From: Zymoseptoria tritici IPO323
Lineage: Eukaryota; Ascomycota; Dothideomycetes; Mycosphaerellales; Mycosphaerellaceae
DNA: 64,000 nt
Direction of reading: 5' to 3'
Assembly: GCF_000219625.1 (NCBI RefSeq)
Contig: NC_018212.1
Coordinates: 248,001-312,000 of the forward strand
Positions 30,250 to 42,488 of the stretch are shown here, one piece after another; the stretch's first letter is position 1, and the number at the start of each line of letters is the position of its first letter. A model generated the notes under the pieces. The model ran no database searches. It was not told the origin of the DNA and was given only the letters and a program-made list of their open reading frames with translations. A program made the translations under genes and the position numbers.

Positions 30250-31437
30250 TCAACCCTTCAAATACTTCTCCGTGTCGTCTCTCGTGAACGAAAATGGACC
30301 CTTCGCCATATCTGGACTTCTCGGACTCATGGGCAGTGCAAATAGATCGTCCTCATTGCCATCCTCCTCATCGATACCCACATCATTCCCACTACTCGCA
30401 AACGCATTGAGCGATCCCATGCCTACTTGCTGCCGTTGCTGCGCCACGAACGCTTCTGGCGGCGATTGGGCGACAATTCTTCGAGATGGCGGAGGTTGTG
30501 TAGCGGCGGACGGTGCTTGTGGAGCTTTGGCTGCAAGCGTTGAAGCTGCAGGAGGCATGCCCTTGAGGGTAGCGAAACTGCTGAAGGACCCGACAGCTAC
30601 GTCCGAGCCCTCTGGACTTAGAGGGTTATACGCCGCTGCAGGTTGAGCATTCTGATCATCGACTGTACTCAGCGACGACGCCGTCAACTCTTTCTCACTT
30701 GTGCCCAACTTCAACCCTTTTAGCTTGTCCATCAGCCTACCTCCTCCGGGACTCCTCGGACTCGTTGGACTTCCCAATCCGCCTCCTCCCAACTGTGTCT
30801 GCGCCGTGACAAGACTGATGCCCGCCGGCTTCGCCAGCACGCCAAAGTTTGCTTCTATCCATTCCTTCTCCGCGACTGCGATCTCCAGTCCTACACCCTC
30901 TTCGTTGTCTGCCGACTCGCGGGCAATCTCGTCGTTCAGAACCTGCAGCCGCTTCTTCGCCCATATCGTGTGAAGAACGCCCTTCTTTCCAGCTTGCCGT
31001 GCCGTTGCGCCGAGTTCAGGCTGGAAGATAGCAGGCAGCGGGTTCGTTCGCCAGTTGACACTCGGTCCTTTGCGCAGCTTCACAGCAGTGGGTATAGAGA
31101 CGCCGGGTCCAAGCAGGAAGTAGAGCCGGTTGACCGGAGTGTCCTCCGTCCCAGCTCCGGGAGATGCATGGTCTCTCGCGGGAAGAACAGTGCGCTTGCC
31201 ATGCCAGCTGATCTCCCAGTCGTCGCTTATGTTGTTCGTGATTGAGTCTTCTTCCCATTCGACCATGAGGATTTTGGTCCCGTCATTCCCGCGGCCTGGT
31301 TCAAATTCGAAGCGTGCGAGGGCGTTGCCGTTGGAAAGAGAGGGCGATTCGACGTCGTCGTGTGGAGAGGGAGATGTCGATGCAGAATCGAAAGAGGTTT
31401 TGACTGGGTGGAAGGATGGGTGGGCGGTGGTGGTCAT
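30250..31437 (-). CDS. conserved fungal protein of unknown function
   Basis: Single exon, 395 residues, starting MTTTAHPSFHPVK at 31437. Residues 40-200 look globular: FEFEPGRGNDGTKILMVEWEEDS, WEISWHGKRTVLPA, NRLYFLLGPGVSIPTAVKLRKG, and a basic segment IWAKKRLQVLNDEIARES. The second half is disordered with Ser-Pro motifs (PTSPRSPGGG, LSPEGSD, LPMSPRSPDMAKGPFSF), likely phosphorylation sites for proline-directed kinases. The SPRSPDM..PFSF C-terminal motif looks like one that recurs in filamentous ascomycete proteins without assigned function (recollection, not a search). No signal peptide or membrane segment. Function unknown. Confidence 0.75.
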   Translation of the reverse strand: MTTTAHPSFHPVKTSFDSASTSPSPHDDVESPSLSNGNALARFEFEPGRGNDGTKILMVEWEEDSITNNISDDWEISWHGKRTVLPARDHASPGAGTEDTPVNRLYFLLGPGVSIPTAVKLRKGPSVNWRTNPLPAIFQPELGATARQAGKKGVLHTIWAKKRLQVLNDEIARESADNEEGVGLEIAVAEKEWIEANFGVLAKPAGISLVTAQTQLGGGGLGSPTSPRSPGGGRLMDKLKGLKLGTSEKELTASSLSTVDDQNAQPAAAYNPLSPEGSDVAVGSFSSFATLKGMPPAASTLAAKAPQAPSAATQPPPSRRIVAQSPPEAFVAQQRQQVGMGSLNAFASSGNDVGIDEEDGNEDDLFALPMSPRSPDMAKGPFSFTRDDTEKYLKG

Positions 31438-32311
31438 GGTGCGATTGTAGTGATTGAGGCAATGCCCGCGCGAGCTTGCGGTTCGGACGTTAAGGTATTG
31501 TGGTTCGGAGATCGGGCGAGCAAAGTCAAGTCAAGTGAAATAGGGACTGCTGCGGTTAGTCTGGCGTGGGCTATGGTCATCTTCGGCGGAGCAGGGAGTC
31601 GTGATAAGGCGAGAACTGGGAGCGATATGAGGAAAGAAGCAACACTTCCACTTCTTGTTCGACGGACAGATCAAGAAGACCGCTCCGGCTGATGGTACCT
31701 TACCACTCACAGGCACACCCAAGGACCGTCTGTCAAGGACAACGGAAGACCTTCGCAACGGCAAAGAGTGTGTGTCTCGCCCGGTGAGGCCCGATCCGAA
31801 TGTCTACTTTTAGCTCCGCTTCTTTCGAACTCCTCCTCTCCACGATTCTGCAACGACGCAGTACGATTACCGGGTTGGAGACCCGTTCTGCGGAGTCGGG
31901 TCGATCACAAAAGAAGTACGATCACGGTCGCTGTTATCGGAGCTGCATGCCACTGCTTATTGTATGAAGCACCACCAACCACGCTCCAGAGCAATCGAGG
32001 TCTTCTCGACTATCAGCCCAATCCAGGCGTGCCAGGGTCGCAGAGATCGAGAAGGCTTCTGCAGGTACGGCAGATACTCGGCGCAGAACGACGACACGAT
32101 GCGGCAGAGAGACGAGCATGCACAGCGACGACGAAGGTGAAACGAGTGAATCTGTTCTTTCAGTGTCCTTTCCATCCATCATGGGGTATAATTCCTAGAG
32201 TATTCCTAAATTCCTCAAGCTCAAGCATCAGTCCTGAGAGCTGCACTAGATCAGGAGCGATCGTGAGCATTGAGTTGAGAGTCTTGCTTCTTCCCTCTCC
32301 CTTTCATGCCC
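31438..32311. other. intergenic
   Basis: About 870 bases. It contains the promoter of the minus-strand gene on its left and the 3' side of the Zn2Cys6 gene on its right. A 274-codon plus-strand frame (31768-32592) runs into the antisense of the regulator gene and is not supported. Confidence 0.4.
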
Positions 32312-34462
32312 TCAGATCAACAGGAACTCCCATCCTTTTCCTGCCATCACCTCCCTCCATCCGACCACCGGTGCACCGACACCACTCTCTAGTAAGTCAT
32401 CATTCACCGCCCATACATCGTTCAACAGCTCTCGGATGCGTCCGAAGCTGCCGAATGCCGCCGCATCGCCGAGCCGCTCACTTCTCTCCTCGAGCATACC
32501 GCGGAATGGCGAGCCTCTCGTCGAACTTGCGCCGGCAATCAACAACGGCCAAGCCAAGCTCCGATCGAAACCCTCAGTACCAGCTGGGATGAAGTTCATC
32601 AATTCCGAGAATTGGCTGATGAGGTGGCACATGCTGGGTTGAGTAGGCGAATATCCCGGCACAAGAGTGCAAAGGTAGATCCTCGCAGCCACGCGGAAGA
32701 CAGCCGTGATGTTCGTCGTCAACTGCTTCGGCCGAATGGCGCCAGTGGTGGAGAAGCAGCTCTGCACCACACCCGCGGAGTTGAGTTCGGTCTCACCAAT
32801 GGCGTTGGCTAGCGTCTCAACGTACTTGCACAGCATGACTTCGTCCAGGCCAAAGCCTCGCTGCACGTCCAAGCAAGCAATCTCCGCGATCAGGAACATG
32901 ATCTTGTCGTCGCAGCCCATCAGCTCGGCGAGACCGAGAGAGCCATTTGACATGTTCATCTCACGGTAAGTGTCTGCGAAAGTGGGTTGACGACCGAGGA
33001 TGGTGGAGCCGAGAATGTCGATCCAGGAGGTGAGGGTCATGTTGAAGGAAGCCTGGTGATGCTGTTCTTGTGGTAGGAGGACCGATGTGGGGAGATCAAG
33101 GCGGTTCACCAGAGAAGTCGCCGCGGAGAAGTGTTGGTGCCAGGGGATGTCAGGCAGCGCATCATCGGCGCGGCCGACTGAGCATTGGAAGAAAATCATG
33201 CCGAGCGTTGCTTCGAGGATCTGGGCGTGGTTGGTGTCAGCTCCCAGTGCCTCGCATAGCTCCGAGACCGCAGCATAACGATGGCGGACGACATCGTTAT
33301 CGAGCTGCTCGTTGTTGGCTGGCGATATTGAGAGTGAAGTTTCGGTGTCTTTCATGTGAGTGGCGGCGATGCTGAGGCAGCAGTGGAGATATGCGCGGTT
33401 GGACTCCAGCGCGGGAAGAATCACGTCCTCGCGCGTGGAGCCGTGTTGGTTGGCATCGAGTATGGGAAATATGAGTTTGAGGACTTTGTCGAAGAAGTGG
33501 TTGAGGAGGTACTTGTCGCCCTCCTCGACGTTGATGACTGTTTCGTGATTGGGTGTCAATGGTCCGTGAGGGAATTCGAAAAAGTTGAAGTCGACGGGTT
33601 CCTCGGCGAACTCTTCCGAGGTCGATTCAAAGTGTTCTTGTTGGATCCAACTGTCGGCGGGATAAGCGGGGAGGCCGTCCGATGTTGGAGGCGGCTGGAA
33701 AGTGCTGAATGTTGATATCGTTGAGTCTCGTCGGGTGGGGACGTTGTTGACGAAGACTTCTCGTTCGGTCTTGATGTCCACCTCGTAGGGTGAGAACATC
33801 GGGTATCGTGAGTGATGTGTAATGTATGGTTGCGGTGGTGGTGGCATTGAAAAGTAGCCGTTGTCGGTCGTGTATGTGAGGTCGTAATCAACGGAATATG
33901 GCGATCCTTCTGAAGGACATTGTGAAGGAGGGAAAGCTTCGGCGAATGGAGCTTCTGCGGAGTTGGGTACTGAATGTGTGAGTGGAGGCGGCGAGCTTGT
34001 GCTAAGATGGCGTTGGTGTTGCGATTGTTGATGCGATTGTTGTTGTTGCTGCTGCGGCGTCTTCTTGGAGAGTTGTGTTTTCTTGATCACATTCTTGATG
34101 TGCTCTTTTTGGTTTCGTCGTTGCTCGCCGTTGCTCCACCACAAAGGTCGCTTGTAGTCGCATCGCAGTCCCAAATGTGTGCATGCTTTGCAGGCCGGTT
34201 TTCCTTCTTCGCACTTCTTCCTTCGCAATCGGCATGTGAAGCAGCCTGGAATGAAGTCAGTTTGAGGTAGGCCAAGCTTGATCGCATTCGCCGTTGGAAT
34301 CGCAGTTGGGATCGTTCGGAGGTTTGATGTCTCAAACGTACCTGATCGCGAACGACGGTGCATCTTCGCCGCAGCAGCTTTCGCTTCGGATGCAGCATTC
34401 TTCGTAGCGGCCATTTTTGAAGATGGCTTCGCAAAGGTCGAGGACGGGTTAGAGGAAGACAT
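32312..34462 (-). CDS. Zn(II)2Cys6 transcription factor
   Basis: Two-exon model: 34462-34342 and 34245-32312, with an in-frame intron of 96 nt (GTACGT..TTCCAG) just before the zinc cluster; 684 residues spliced, 716 if the intron is retained. The cluster is C-x2-C-x6-C-x6-C-x2-C-x6-C (GCFTCRLRRKKCEEGKPACKAC, then THLGLRC), followed by YKRPLWWSNGEQRRNQKEHIKNVIKKTQ, a basic linker seen in the Fungal_trans_2-type regulator group. A Gln/Ser-rich region precedes a large helical regulatory domain (NVEEGDKYLLNHFFDKVLKLIFPIL, HCCLSIAATHM, and later helices). It is a nuclear, DNA-binding regulator; targets are unknown. The start at 34462 is chosen because upstream codons are hydrophobic leader translation. 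No neighbouring biosynthetic cluster is evident. Confidence 0.88.
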   Translation of the reverse strand: MSSSNPSSTFAKPSSKMAATKNAASEAKAAAAKMHRRSRSGTFETSNLRTIPTAIPTANAIKLGLPQTDFIPGCFTCRLRRKKCEEGKPACKACTHLGLRCDYKRPLWWSNGEQRRNQKEHIKNVIKKTQLSKKTPQQQQQQSHQQSQHQRHLSTSSPPPLTHSVPNSAEAPFAEAFPPSQCPSEGSPYSVDYDLTYTTDNGYFSMPPPPQPYITHHSRYPMFSPYEVDIKTEREVFVNNVPTRRDSTISTFSTFQPPPTSDGLPAYPADSWIQQEHFESTSEEFAEEPVDFNFFEFPHGPLTPNHETVINVEEGDKYLLNHFFDKVLKLIFPILDANQHGSTREDVILPALESNRAYLHCCLSIAATHMKDTETSLSISPANNEQLDNDVVRHRYAAVSELCEALGADTNHAQILEATLGMIFFQCSVGRADDALPDIPWHQHFSAATSLVNRLDLPTSVLLPQEQHHQASFNMTLTSWIDILGSTILGRQPTFADTYREMNMSNGSLGLAELMGCDDKIMFLIAEIACLDVQRGFGLDEVMLCKYVETLANAIGETELNSAGVVQSCFSTTGAIRPKQLTTNITAVFRVAARIYLCTLVPGYSPTQPSMCHLISQFSELMNFIPAGTEGFDRSLAWPLLIAGASSTRGSPFRGMLEERSERLGDAAAFGSFGRIRELLNDVWAVNDDLLESGVGAPVVGWREVMAGKGWEFLLI

Positions 34463-37400
34463 GTGAAAGTATATGTACAAGCAACTGCAGGGCAATGTCC
34501 AGCAAGCCGAGCAGGGGAATAAACAGCAAGATTTAGCGTTGCGATTGAACGACAAGGTACAGATCAGCCTGGCCAGCGGGCTTGAAGTGAAAGGAAGGGA
34601 AGGTAAAAGACGAAAGCAAACAAAATGCAAGCAAATTAATCGATCAACGACAGCTGAGTTGGTGGAGGGAGTTGGCGACGACCTACCTTATACCTACCAG
34701 TCGAGAGACAAAGTAAGCTAATTGTGCCGCATTCTATTCTTAGAGAGGGAATCGAGGTGGAGAATTGCGGACTAATTGGGGAGGTCTGGAGGAAAGGATG
34801 CAGCCTGCAGTAGAACATGCATAGATATGCAGGTTGCTATTGGACCGTTGTGCCACGGTGGCTGCAGATCGGTCGAGTCCAACGGCCCGCATTGAGTGGT
34901 GCCAGGTGGGCTCTATTCCTGCGTGCCGTCGTCTCGATCACCCGACTGGCTCCACGAGGCAATCTGCGTCCAGACCGTCAGTCGATAGCCTCGAGGCTCG
35001 AATCATCAGAGGGAAGATCGCCATGAGCCGTTTTTCCACAACCTAGATGACCCCGCCATCGGCAGTCAATAGAGAGACGGGAGCTCGAAGCTGTTTGATT
35101 CATTGGACCTTGACTTTGAGCTATCATTGCGGTCGTCAGGCTGTCAGCAAATTGGTTGGAAGAAATTCTCCGACAAGGTTATCATTGGCAGAGATTCAGA
35201 GCGGGACCATGCCTGCCATTCGGCGATCGCATCATGCCTCCCCAGTCGATTGTATCCACCGCACAGTTCGTTGCTTGACCGCAACTCTGCGTTGCCCGGT
35301 CGGGCAGACATCACGGTCAATGGCGATGCACAAAGATGATGGATACGTGCAGTAGTGCACGACAAGGGCTCGAAGCGGACAATCGGCAGCACGAAGGATC
35401 CGACATGCCCATGCAGTTTCTGCAAGCACTCTACGGGTCTGCATGCACCGTCGCACGGCGCTGCTGCAGGACCGTGAGAACAGAGAGACGACGAGAGAAG
35501 ATGCATTGCGTGTATGAGGGCAGATCTTCTGACCTGCTTTGTGAAATGCTCACTCCTCCGTTCTGAGCATTGAGCGTTCGGACCTGCGTCGAGTTGTATG
35601 AGGTGGTATGGAGATTCCCAATGGTGGCGTCGGCGTTGTGTTCTGGACTCATCCTACACTATGATGTCGTGCGAACTCCATCCCAACCACGGAAGCAATG
35701 CTCACGGGGTCTAGTTGGGATCGCAATCATCCATGAATGCTCGTGACGAGGTCGGACACGATATGACGGGCCATTCTCAAGGTCGGTTGGAGACGGATGG
35801 CTGGCAGGCGAGGAGGGCTATATTCGGAGATGACCCTAGATGCGAGAAGAGGCTCTCACCGATAGTTGCTGTCAAGGACAGATCTGGGTGTGATGGAGGG
35901 TGGAAGGGTGGAAGGGTGGAGGAAAGTGCAGAGAAAGCGCAAAGGACAGGCGCCGTATGGATGTGACGTCTCTGCGGTCGTGCAGCAAGCTCGACGCTAG
36001 CCGGCATTAGAGTGTGATCAAGGCGCGGGCCACGGACGAATCAACGGACCCCACTCCCCGCCCGACTTGTCTCGGAATCTCAAGCATCTCAACTCTCCCC
36101 CACACTATCGACGGCGAGTGAGCCCGTGATGATGAACAGCGTTGCGACTTGCGACCTGGATCAGAAGTCTCGAGAAATCCTCGGCGGTCAACGCAACGCA
36201 CGGGATGGAGGGACCGATCAAGGAACTCAATGTACATGCTGCTCCACGCCTCTCATCACCGCATTGCATGTGAGGACGGAGTGTCAATTTCGCGTGGCCT
36301 ACGGGAAGAGTATTGTGATTATTGTCAACATCACCTCTCAACACATAACCACGAGTGCTTCCCAACTCATCATCACAGTCCCTCCTTCCCTTGTCCTCGA
36401 TACAGCTTGAACAACGCCATCCCGTATTTCCCCTCCTCAACGACGGCCATGCTTTAGCCGAGCACCCATCTTTCGACCAGCGATTGGATACCGACAGCAA
36501 GGAACAATTGATTGCACGACTTTTTGATTTTCTCCGACTCTGTCCCGTCTGCCCAGTTTTGGTGCTGGCCTGCATCTCTGGCCCGCTCGCTTTGGTTTTG
36601 CCATGCGTGCTTGTGTCCATGAGTCGAGTCGGTCAGGCGGACCCGTGGAACAGCTCTCGCCGTTTGCGGCCAGTTTGGTCAAACCTGTGAGCGATCGAAA
36701 GATGCGGCGAATACAAGCCTTGAAGTTTTCTCTAGACGAGCCTATTCGTCCGCGGCATCCGAGCTGTCATGTCAACGGCTGTTGCTGGCGATCAGGGATG
36801 GGAAAGCCTGACAATAATCCTGCGCAATATTGACAGCCTCTGTCATCTGCTAGGGTCTGTTGGCACGATAGCAGCGAATTGCCTATCTAGAATGGAGAAC
36901 CTGTGACCTATGCTGCGACCGCCCCACTGACCAGTCTTCCACGTTGATATCATGTGCCATGGCGCACAAGCACTGGTATCGCACAACGCTGTCGTTCTCG
37001 TGGCTGGGCTGAGCTGGGCTGGGACTGCTTGTGCGACGAATAGCGGGGACGGTCCCTTGCGTGACGACCTGCAATGCAAGCACTTTGGAAGAGGGGCAAC
37101 GGGTGTCGCGTTGCATCCATATCGCTGTCGTGCTCAAGTGCTTGCATGGAGTTTTCGTACAGGTCACATTCACATCACATTTGCTAGGATTCGCGGTGTC
37201 AACTCCTTGTGAAGTGGATGCGAAAAGATTTGTGAGATGGAGGGTTGCAGATTTCGCCGCAACAGATCCAACAAGGGAACAGGTCCGGACTTGAAGATCC
37301 GCATCGACCCGAAGCGAGCCTTCTCTGGCGTGATTTCGGCTAACCGATCTTGAACCTTGCTCAGAGTTTGAGCCTTGAGGCACTGAGAGGGGTTGACGGG

Positions 37401-37856
37401 AAGATCTCAGTTCGAAGGAATCTTAAGATAGATGGTCAATTAACCTTGATTGTCCCGCAGTCTAGCTGCTCGATTGGTATAATTAGCCATCTCAAATGAG
37501 GCCGAATCAGGAAGGAGCGACAAGGATGTATCGACTTGAGCAAGTCGAGCCACAGCCACTTATCGGCGGCCCACTACCGCCCGGAGTCGACCGTTCACAC
37601 GAGTGGAGGCTTGTGACCACAGACGTGCAGGGTTCGCTGGACCAAAGAGCTCCCGAGTCAGGCATGCCTACCTGCGCGATGCTATCGAGGCCATTGGCCG
37701 CCTGCACTGTGACCTGCAGCAAGTAGCAGCGGCGAGCAAGCGTGGTGAATCGGTGATGGATGCGAACGGGCGAGGGTCGGCGAGTGGGAGAGACTTGTCA
37801 CTGGGATGGCACACTGCAGAAGCGCTTCGTCCAGGGCAAGTATAGAAGAACGCTGC
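34463..37856. other. large intergenic region
   Basis: About 3.4 kb between two divergent genes. Many frames of 60-170 codons exist, on both strands and overlapping each other, with no domain, signal peptide or splice logic. A non-coding RNA or long leader of either neighbour is possible but unsupported. No repeat was recognised. Confidence 0.4.
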
Positions 37857-40579
37857 ATGTCGCCCTCTCGCGCGTGGGTGACCGCTTCAAACACTGCTGC
37901 CCTTTCCCGTCGAACATCTGTTCTCGATATTGCTGCGTTCGATGACTTACTACTGCGATTAGAGACCGGATATGACACACTGGCAACGGTGGCACCGCGA
38001 TTGTTGAGACCTATCGACAAGCGAACATACCTCGGATTTTCGCCTTTTACCGCCCACGTGATGCAGGCCATCACGTCTTTCTCGCCCATCGAGGCAGGTG
38101 CAGATATGGTCCGGCGAGAGACTTTCAAGACTGCTTCGGCTGCATTCGATGCGAGGCCGATTTCCATGTTGTCTGAAGCGACCGAGATCTTTGATACCGA
38201 CTTTGAGGACGACAGCGACTACCAACGGTCCGGGAGTTTCGAATCGGTACGTCGATACATCCGGCTCTACCCAAGAGACATGCCGAGCTAACAATACTGC
38301 AGTACGATAGCAGAAGGAGGTCTCAGACAACGATATCATCCTACGATGAAGCGACCACGCCGATCTCTCGCAACAGCCTCACCCGCAATCAGCTCAACCT
38401 TCGCATCCAGCCAGTGGAAGGTCCCAAAGGACCTCACCTCTTCCGAAGTTCTCGAGCCTCTGCGGAGCTCGACTACTTCGACTATGCCCTGCAGATGTCT
38501 CCTGTCTTGCCCAAGGAGGAACCTCCGCGGACTGACACAGCACTGTCCAACGACACCGTAATGACACCGGTCAGCCAGCAACGTCCAACGCTCTCCCTCG
38601 ACTCCGCTTTGTGTCGACCGGAGGCAGATCCCTATGCTCACATTCGATCGTGGTCTCCCGACCAGGTCATCGAATGGATGTACCAGGCTGGCATGGAGGC
38701 TTCTGTCATGGAGTGTTTCGAGGTGCACGATATCAACGGAGCTGTCCTCCTCGACCTGGACTTTGACGATCTCAAAGAACTCGGCATCCAATCATTCGGC
38801 AAGCGACACAGCCTGTGGAACGCCATCTGTCTACTGCGCGGAGAAGATGGCCTGCCCAGCCCGACAAAGACTCCCTTCCAAGACATCAGCCGTCCATGCA
38901 CATCCAACACCAACCAATGTGCGACACCCATCGACGACTCCAGATCGACAACTCCATCTGGTCGCAAACGACGTGGTCGGAAAGCACCCAGGACAAGCGA
39001 TGTCATCACTCCCGCCGAGTCCGTCTCCATCGTTGCTATTGAGCAGCTTCTCCCGAAGCCACACAAGTGTGCGAAGGGCGAGCGATGTGCAAAGTGGAGG
39101 AAGCAGCAACGTGAACTACAACAGCTACATGACGAACACGGCATAGGCAGATTCCCAGTTAGCCCGACCAACGGTGGAAGAATCTTTGTCGCCGGCGACC
39201 CAGGTAATGCTGTCACCGCTGCCAACATGGTTCCAACGGATGTCCTACGGCGACCGGAGCACCGAGTGGAGGAAGATCCATTCCGTCCAACATCAGAAGC
39301 CATGCCATCTGTCATAGCCTCTTCCGGAATCCTCAGCCCTGGCCAGCTTCCTGAATTCGCTCTTCACGAAGACGTGCTCAATCGACTTGGCTCTCGTGAC
39401 CCTCAAGACAACGTCAAGCACTTCCTCCACTACCAGCACATGTCCGAGTCGCCGCTCCCATCACCTACGCTAGAAGCACCAGGAAATCCTTCGTACGAGA
39501 TGTTCCCACCGCAAGCCGTCTATCCCTTCCCAGCTCACCATCAAGAAGCTCCTGCGGTACTTCAAGCAGCAAATCACGACACCAACTTCCGATCCTTATC
39601 AAAACTGGACATTCCTCGCTCGGTTTCCGCAGGCCCTCAACTTCATCAACGAACTCTCCCAACCCCTCAGCAACAACGCTCTCTTCCGTCCTCTATCTCC
39701 CGCGCCGCTACTGCATCACCTTCCCAGCAACAACAACCAATCTATCGCCTGGGAACGCCAGCCTCCGAGGTCGATGTGCCAGTCCACCACAATCCTTCCG
39801 ACCCTGTTCCTGTCGCCCGCGACACCTCCCAATCCGTACCACCGAACATGCAATACCGACCACAAGCATCCCTATCGCGCGCACCGTCAGCATCCCGCGC
39901 CTGGCGTCGTCCTTCTCTCGCACTTCCTTCAGTCTCCGAAAATGCCATCCTCACAACCGGCGCCGCGGACCCACAACCGACTCGCATCCCAGACCCAGCG
40001 CACCACCCGCCGACGACCAAGACTTTCGGCTACGGTCCAGCGTGCACCCACTCAGGCTGGATGCGCAAGCGAACACGAACAAAGTTCCTCCGCCACGAGT
40101 GGAGCGATACCCACTGCCGTCTCACCGGCACCGAACTCGCCGTCCACGAGAACGCCAAGCTCAACGCAAACGTGAAGGACAAGATCAACGTCGAAGACTA
40201 CGCCGTCGCATGTTCCAGCGTGGCTGCGAGTAAGAAGTTGAGCAGTGCGTTTAAAGTATTTAGCATCAAGTCCTCGCCTTCCGAGGGCAAGGACACTGCG
40301 AGTGGGAGCTCCAACTCCAACGACTCCGCTGCCTTTGCATTTCAACTCATTCCTCAGGCCTCAGCTTCCAGCAATCACAAGAACTCGTCGTCCTCTCCAG
40401 AACGGAAAGGTACAGGATCCTCATCCGGTTCCTCTTCATCTGCGCCAAAGACCCACCACTTCGCCGTCAAGACAAAAGACGACCGCATTGATTGGATGCG
40501 TGAATTGATGCTCGCGAAAGCACTGCAGCAAAAAGGCCAAGGATTCGAAGTTGAGGTCAATGGCGTCAGGGCCGAGTAA
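37857..40579 (+). CDS. SAM- and PH-domain protein
   Basis: Two exons: 37857-38246 and 38303-40579, with an intron of 56 nt (GTACGT..TGCAG); 888 residues (an alternative ATG at 37806 adds 17). The N-terminus (AAFDDLLLRLETGYDTLATVAPRLLRP) is a small helical module. The SAM domain covers about 246-312 (WSPDQVIEWMYQAGMEASVM, LDFDDLKELGI, GKRHSLWNAI). A long disordered Pro/Ser/Gln region follows. The PH domain covers about 709-875 (HSGWMRKRTRTKF, WSDTHCRLTGTELAVHE, then FAVKTKDDRIDWMRELMLAKA), split by a low-complexity Ser insert. SAM plus PH suggests a membrane-bound scaffold in polarity or signalling, comparable with yeast Boi-type proteins though without an SH3 domain. Exact role unknown. Confidence 0.87.
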
Positions 40580-41660
40580 CACTCCTGGAGACTCTTTTTG
40601 GTGCGACTTTGATTATTCTTTTGACGACTTTAACGCGAGAAGCCAGCAAAGCGATGCATATCCTTACTTTCACAGTCATTTTCTTCCGGGCATCATTATA
40701 CCACAATATCATCATTTCGGCCGTTGTTGGATTCCCTTTGTCTGTTGAGGGAGGCAGTGCGAGGAGCTTGGAACAGGGAGGAGATACCATGACGGGTTGC
40801 TGGAAGGCAGTCCACAAAATGGCCAAGGGGAAAGGAAAGGCGGGTTTGACTCCACTTCGATCACTGCCCACGGGCTTTTCGGAACGACGTTGATGAGCAG
40901 TATCTATAATCCAGTAGTTCTAGCGCTCGCAAGAGCGAGTATCACACTCCTTTGATTTACAGCGATCTCCTCGTGCCCTCAACTTCCACCCAACTAACCT
41001 AGCAGGCTCGTAGCACGGAGAGCCGAACTCGCAGCCTCTGCGTCCGATCGACTCACTTGCATACACATCGCTCATCGATCCGCCATACCTTCAGCCTTAT
41101 GGATCTACGCTCGATGCTCTAGTCTCCATACATGAGCCCCGAAGCTCGGGTCCAGTGTGCGATTCATCCCAGACGTGCATATGCTGACTATATCATACTC
41201 TGCATCTGCATGTAAAAAGTACCCGTCCTTAGCGATGCAAGGCCGAACTCTGCATATTTTTGGGATGGAAGCGGAGACGAGTCCAGCTTCAAACGCGTCA
41301 GGCAGGGTATTCATGGTCGAAAAATGCTACCTGGTCGTTGCAGGGACAGGCTTCGTTTTGGGACGGCCAAGCGCGTGTTGCCACGATCGGTGTATCACAT
41401 GCCGGAAGCAAGTGTGGCTCGGGCGGCTGGAGCTATAAGGCCAGTGATCGATTGAGATATCTGGCGGACTGAGTGAGCATCGTATCGCCACCGATGCCAT
41501 GATATCGCTGTAAGCGCCGGCCACAAGGTCGGCGGCTAGGACGACGATGGTCGACTCCCAGCCAAAGACAGATCGTGATAATGACGTTCCAGACTATTCC
41601 AGCCAGGCTAGACGGCAGTGGGACCCGGATTAATGCTTGAGTGATTGATCCAGGTGGCGC
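40580..41660. other. convergent intergenic region
   Basis: About 1.1 kb. The first 350 bases look like 3' UTR. Nothing recognisable was found in the rest. A GAACTCGC segment near 41030 was examined as tRNA-like and rejected. Confidence 0.4.
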
Positions 41661-42488
41661 TCAGAATGCAATCTTCCTCTTCCTTCCAGTGTATTTTGAC
41701 GATGATTTCACAACCTTGCCTTTTGCCTCCATTTGACCCTTTTTGCGCATGATCCACGCTTTACCGCCTTTCTTCTCCGCAAAATCTTTCCCTCTCTTCC
41801 TCTCCTTTCGTCTCGAGTCGTAGACGTCCACTCCGTCCATACCGTTCACTGTGCCCGTAACATCTCCGCCCCCAACTGTCAGGACCAGGTACACCTTCAC
41901 GTTCTTCGTCTCCGGATCGTCCTCCAGTATACCTGCTCCGAAACCTGCCTTGATCGCGGCAGAAGAGATCATACTCCTTTGTTGAGGATTCTTCGGGTAG
42001 AATTGACACACTGCTTTACCTCCTCGTTTCAAGCTCGCGTACAGTCCGTCGAAGAACCGCTTCAGTCTGCCTTCGGGTGACACGTCCGAAGTCTCCGCAT
42101 TGCACAGCCATTGAATCGCAGAGATACTGATCGCGGCATCGAAGGTACCTGCGCGGAACGGCACGCCTTGTCCAATGTCTGCGAGCAACATGTCACCGTC
42201 CACATCTCTTTCTAGTGCTTGTGCGAGCATTGAAGAGGAGACATCCATGCCAACCCATGTGTGTGGTCCTCCCGCTTCTTCCTCGATGGTTGAGAGAATT
42301 TCTCCGGATAGACCAGATCCGCAGCCCACGTCGAGGATGAGTGATGGGGTATCGAGATCGAGGAGTTCGAGGGCGCGGTGTGTCATGGAGGCTTGGATGT
42401 TCTTGATACGGGATGAAGTCGTGTATTTTCGGGATTCGACATCATTGTAGAAGAGGTCCGGCGGGAGGATATCTTCGGGGCGTGACAT
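41661..42488 (-). CDS. BUD23: 18S rRNA (guanine-N7)-methyltransferase Bud23
   Basis: Single exon, 275 residues, starting MSRPEDILPPDLFYND at 42488; in-frame upstream codons have no family match. The SAM-binding motif I is ILDVGCGSGLSGEIL, followed by HTWVGMDVSSSML, MLLADIGQGVPFRAGTFDAAISISAIQWLCNA and the post-core QFYPKNPQQR, all characteristic of Bud23/WBSCR22. The C-terminus is a basic tail (RRKERKRGKDFA, SSKYTGRKRKIAF) ending in KYTGRKRKxxF, diagnostic for the family. It methylates a guanine of 18S rRNA, with Trm112 as partner, during 40S subunit maturation in the nucleus. It is divergent from an SVP26-type gene with 242 bases between the two starts. Confidence 0.95.
   Translation of the reverse strand: MSRPEDILPPDLFYNDVESRKYTTSSRIKNIQASMTHRALELLDLDTPSLILDVGCGSGLSGEILSTIEEEAGGPHTWVGMDVSSSMLAQALERDVDGDMLLADIGQGVPFRAGTFDAAISISAIQWLCNAETSDVSPEGRLKRFFDGLYASLKRGGKAVCQFYPKNPQQRSMISSAAIKAGFGAGILEDDPETKNVKVYLVLTVGGGDVTGTVNGMDGVDVYDSRRKERKRGKDFAEKKGGKAWIMRKKGQMEAKGKVVKSSSKYTGRKRKIAF

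Noticed and set aside
31768..32592. 274-residue plus-strand frame
   Set aside because: Its second half is antisense to the Zn2Cys6 regulator and the first half has no recognisable feature.
34463..37856. A gene in the 3.4-kb gap
   Set aside because: Frames overlap on both strands, none has a domain, signal peptide or splice support.
40990..41080. tRNA-like GAACTCGC segment
   Set aside because: Acceptor, D and anticodon stems cannot be paired on either strand.
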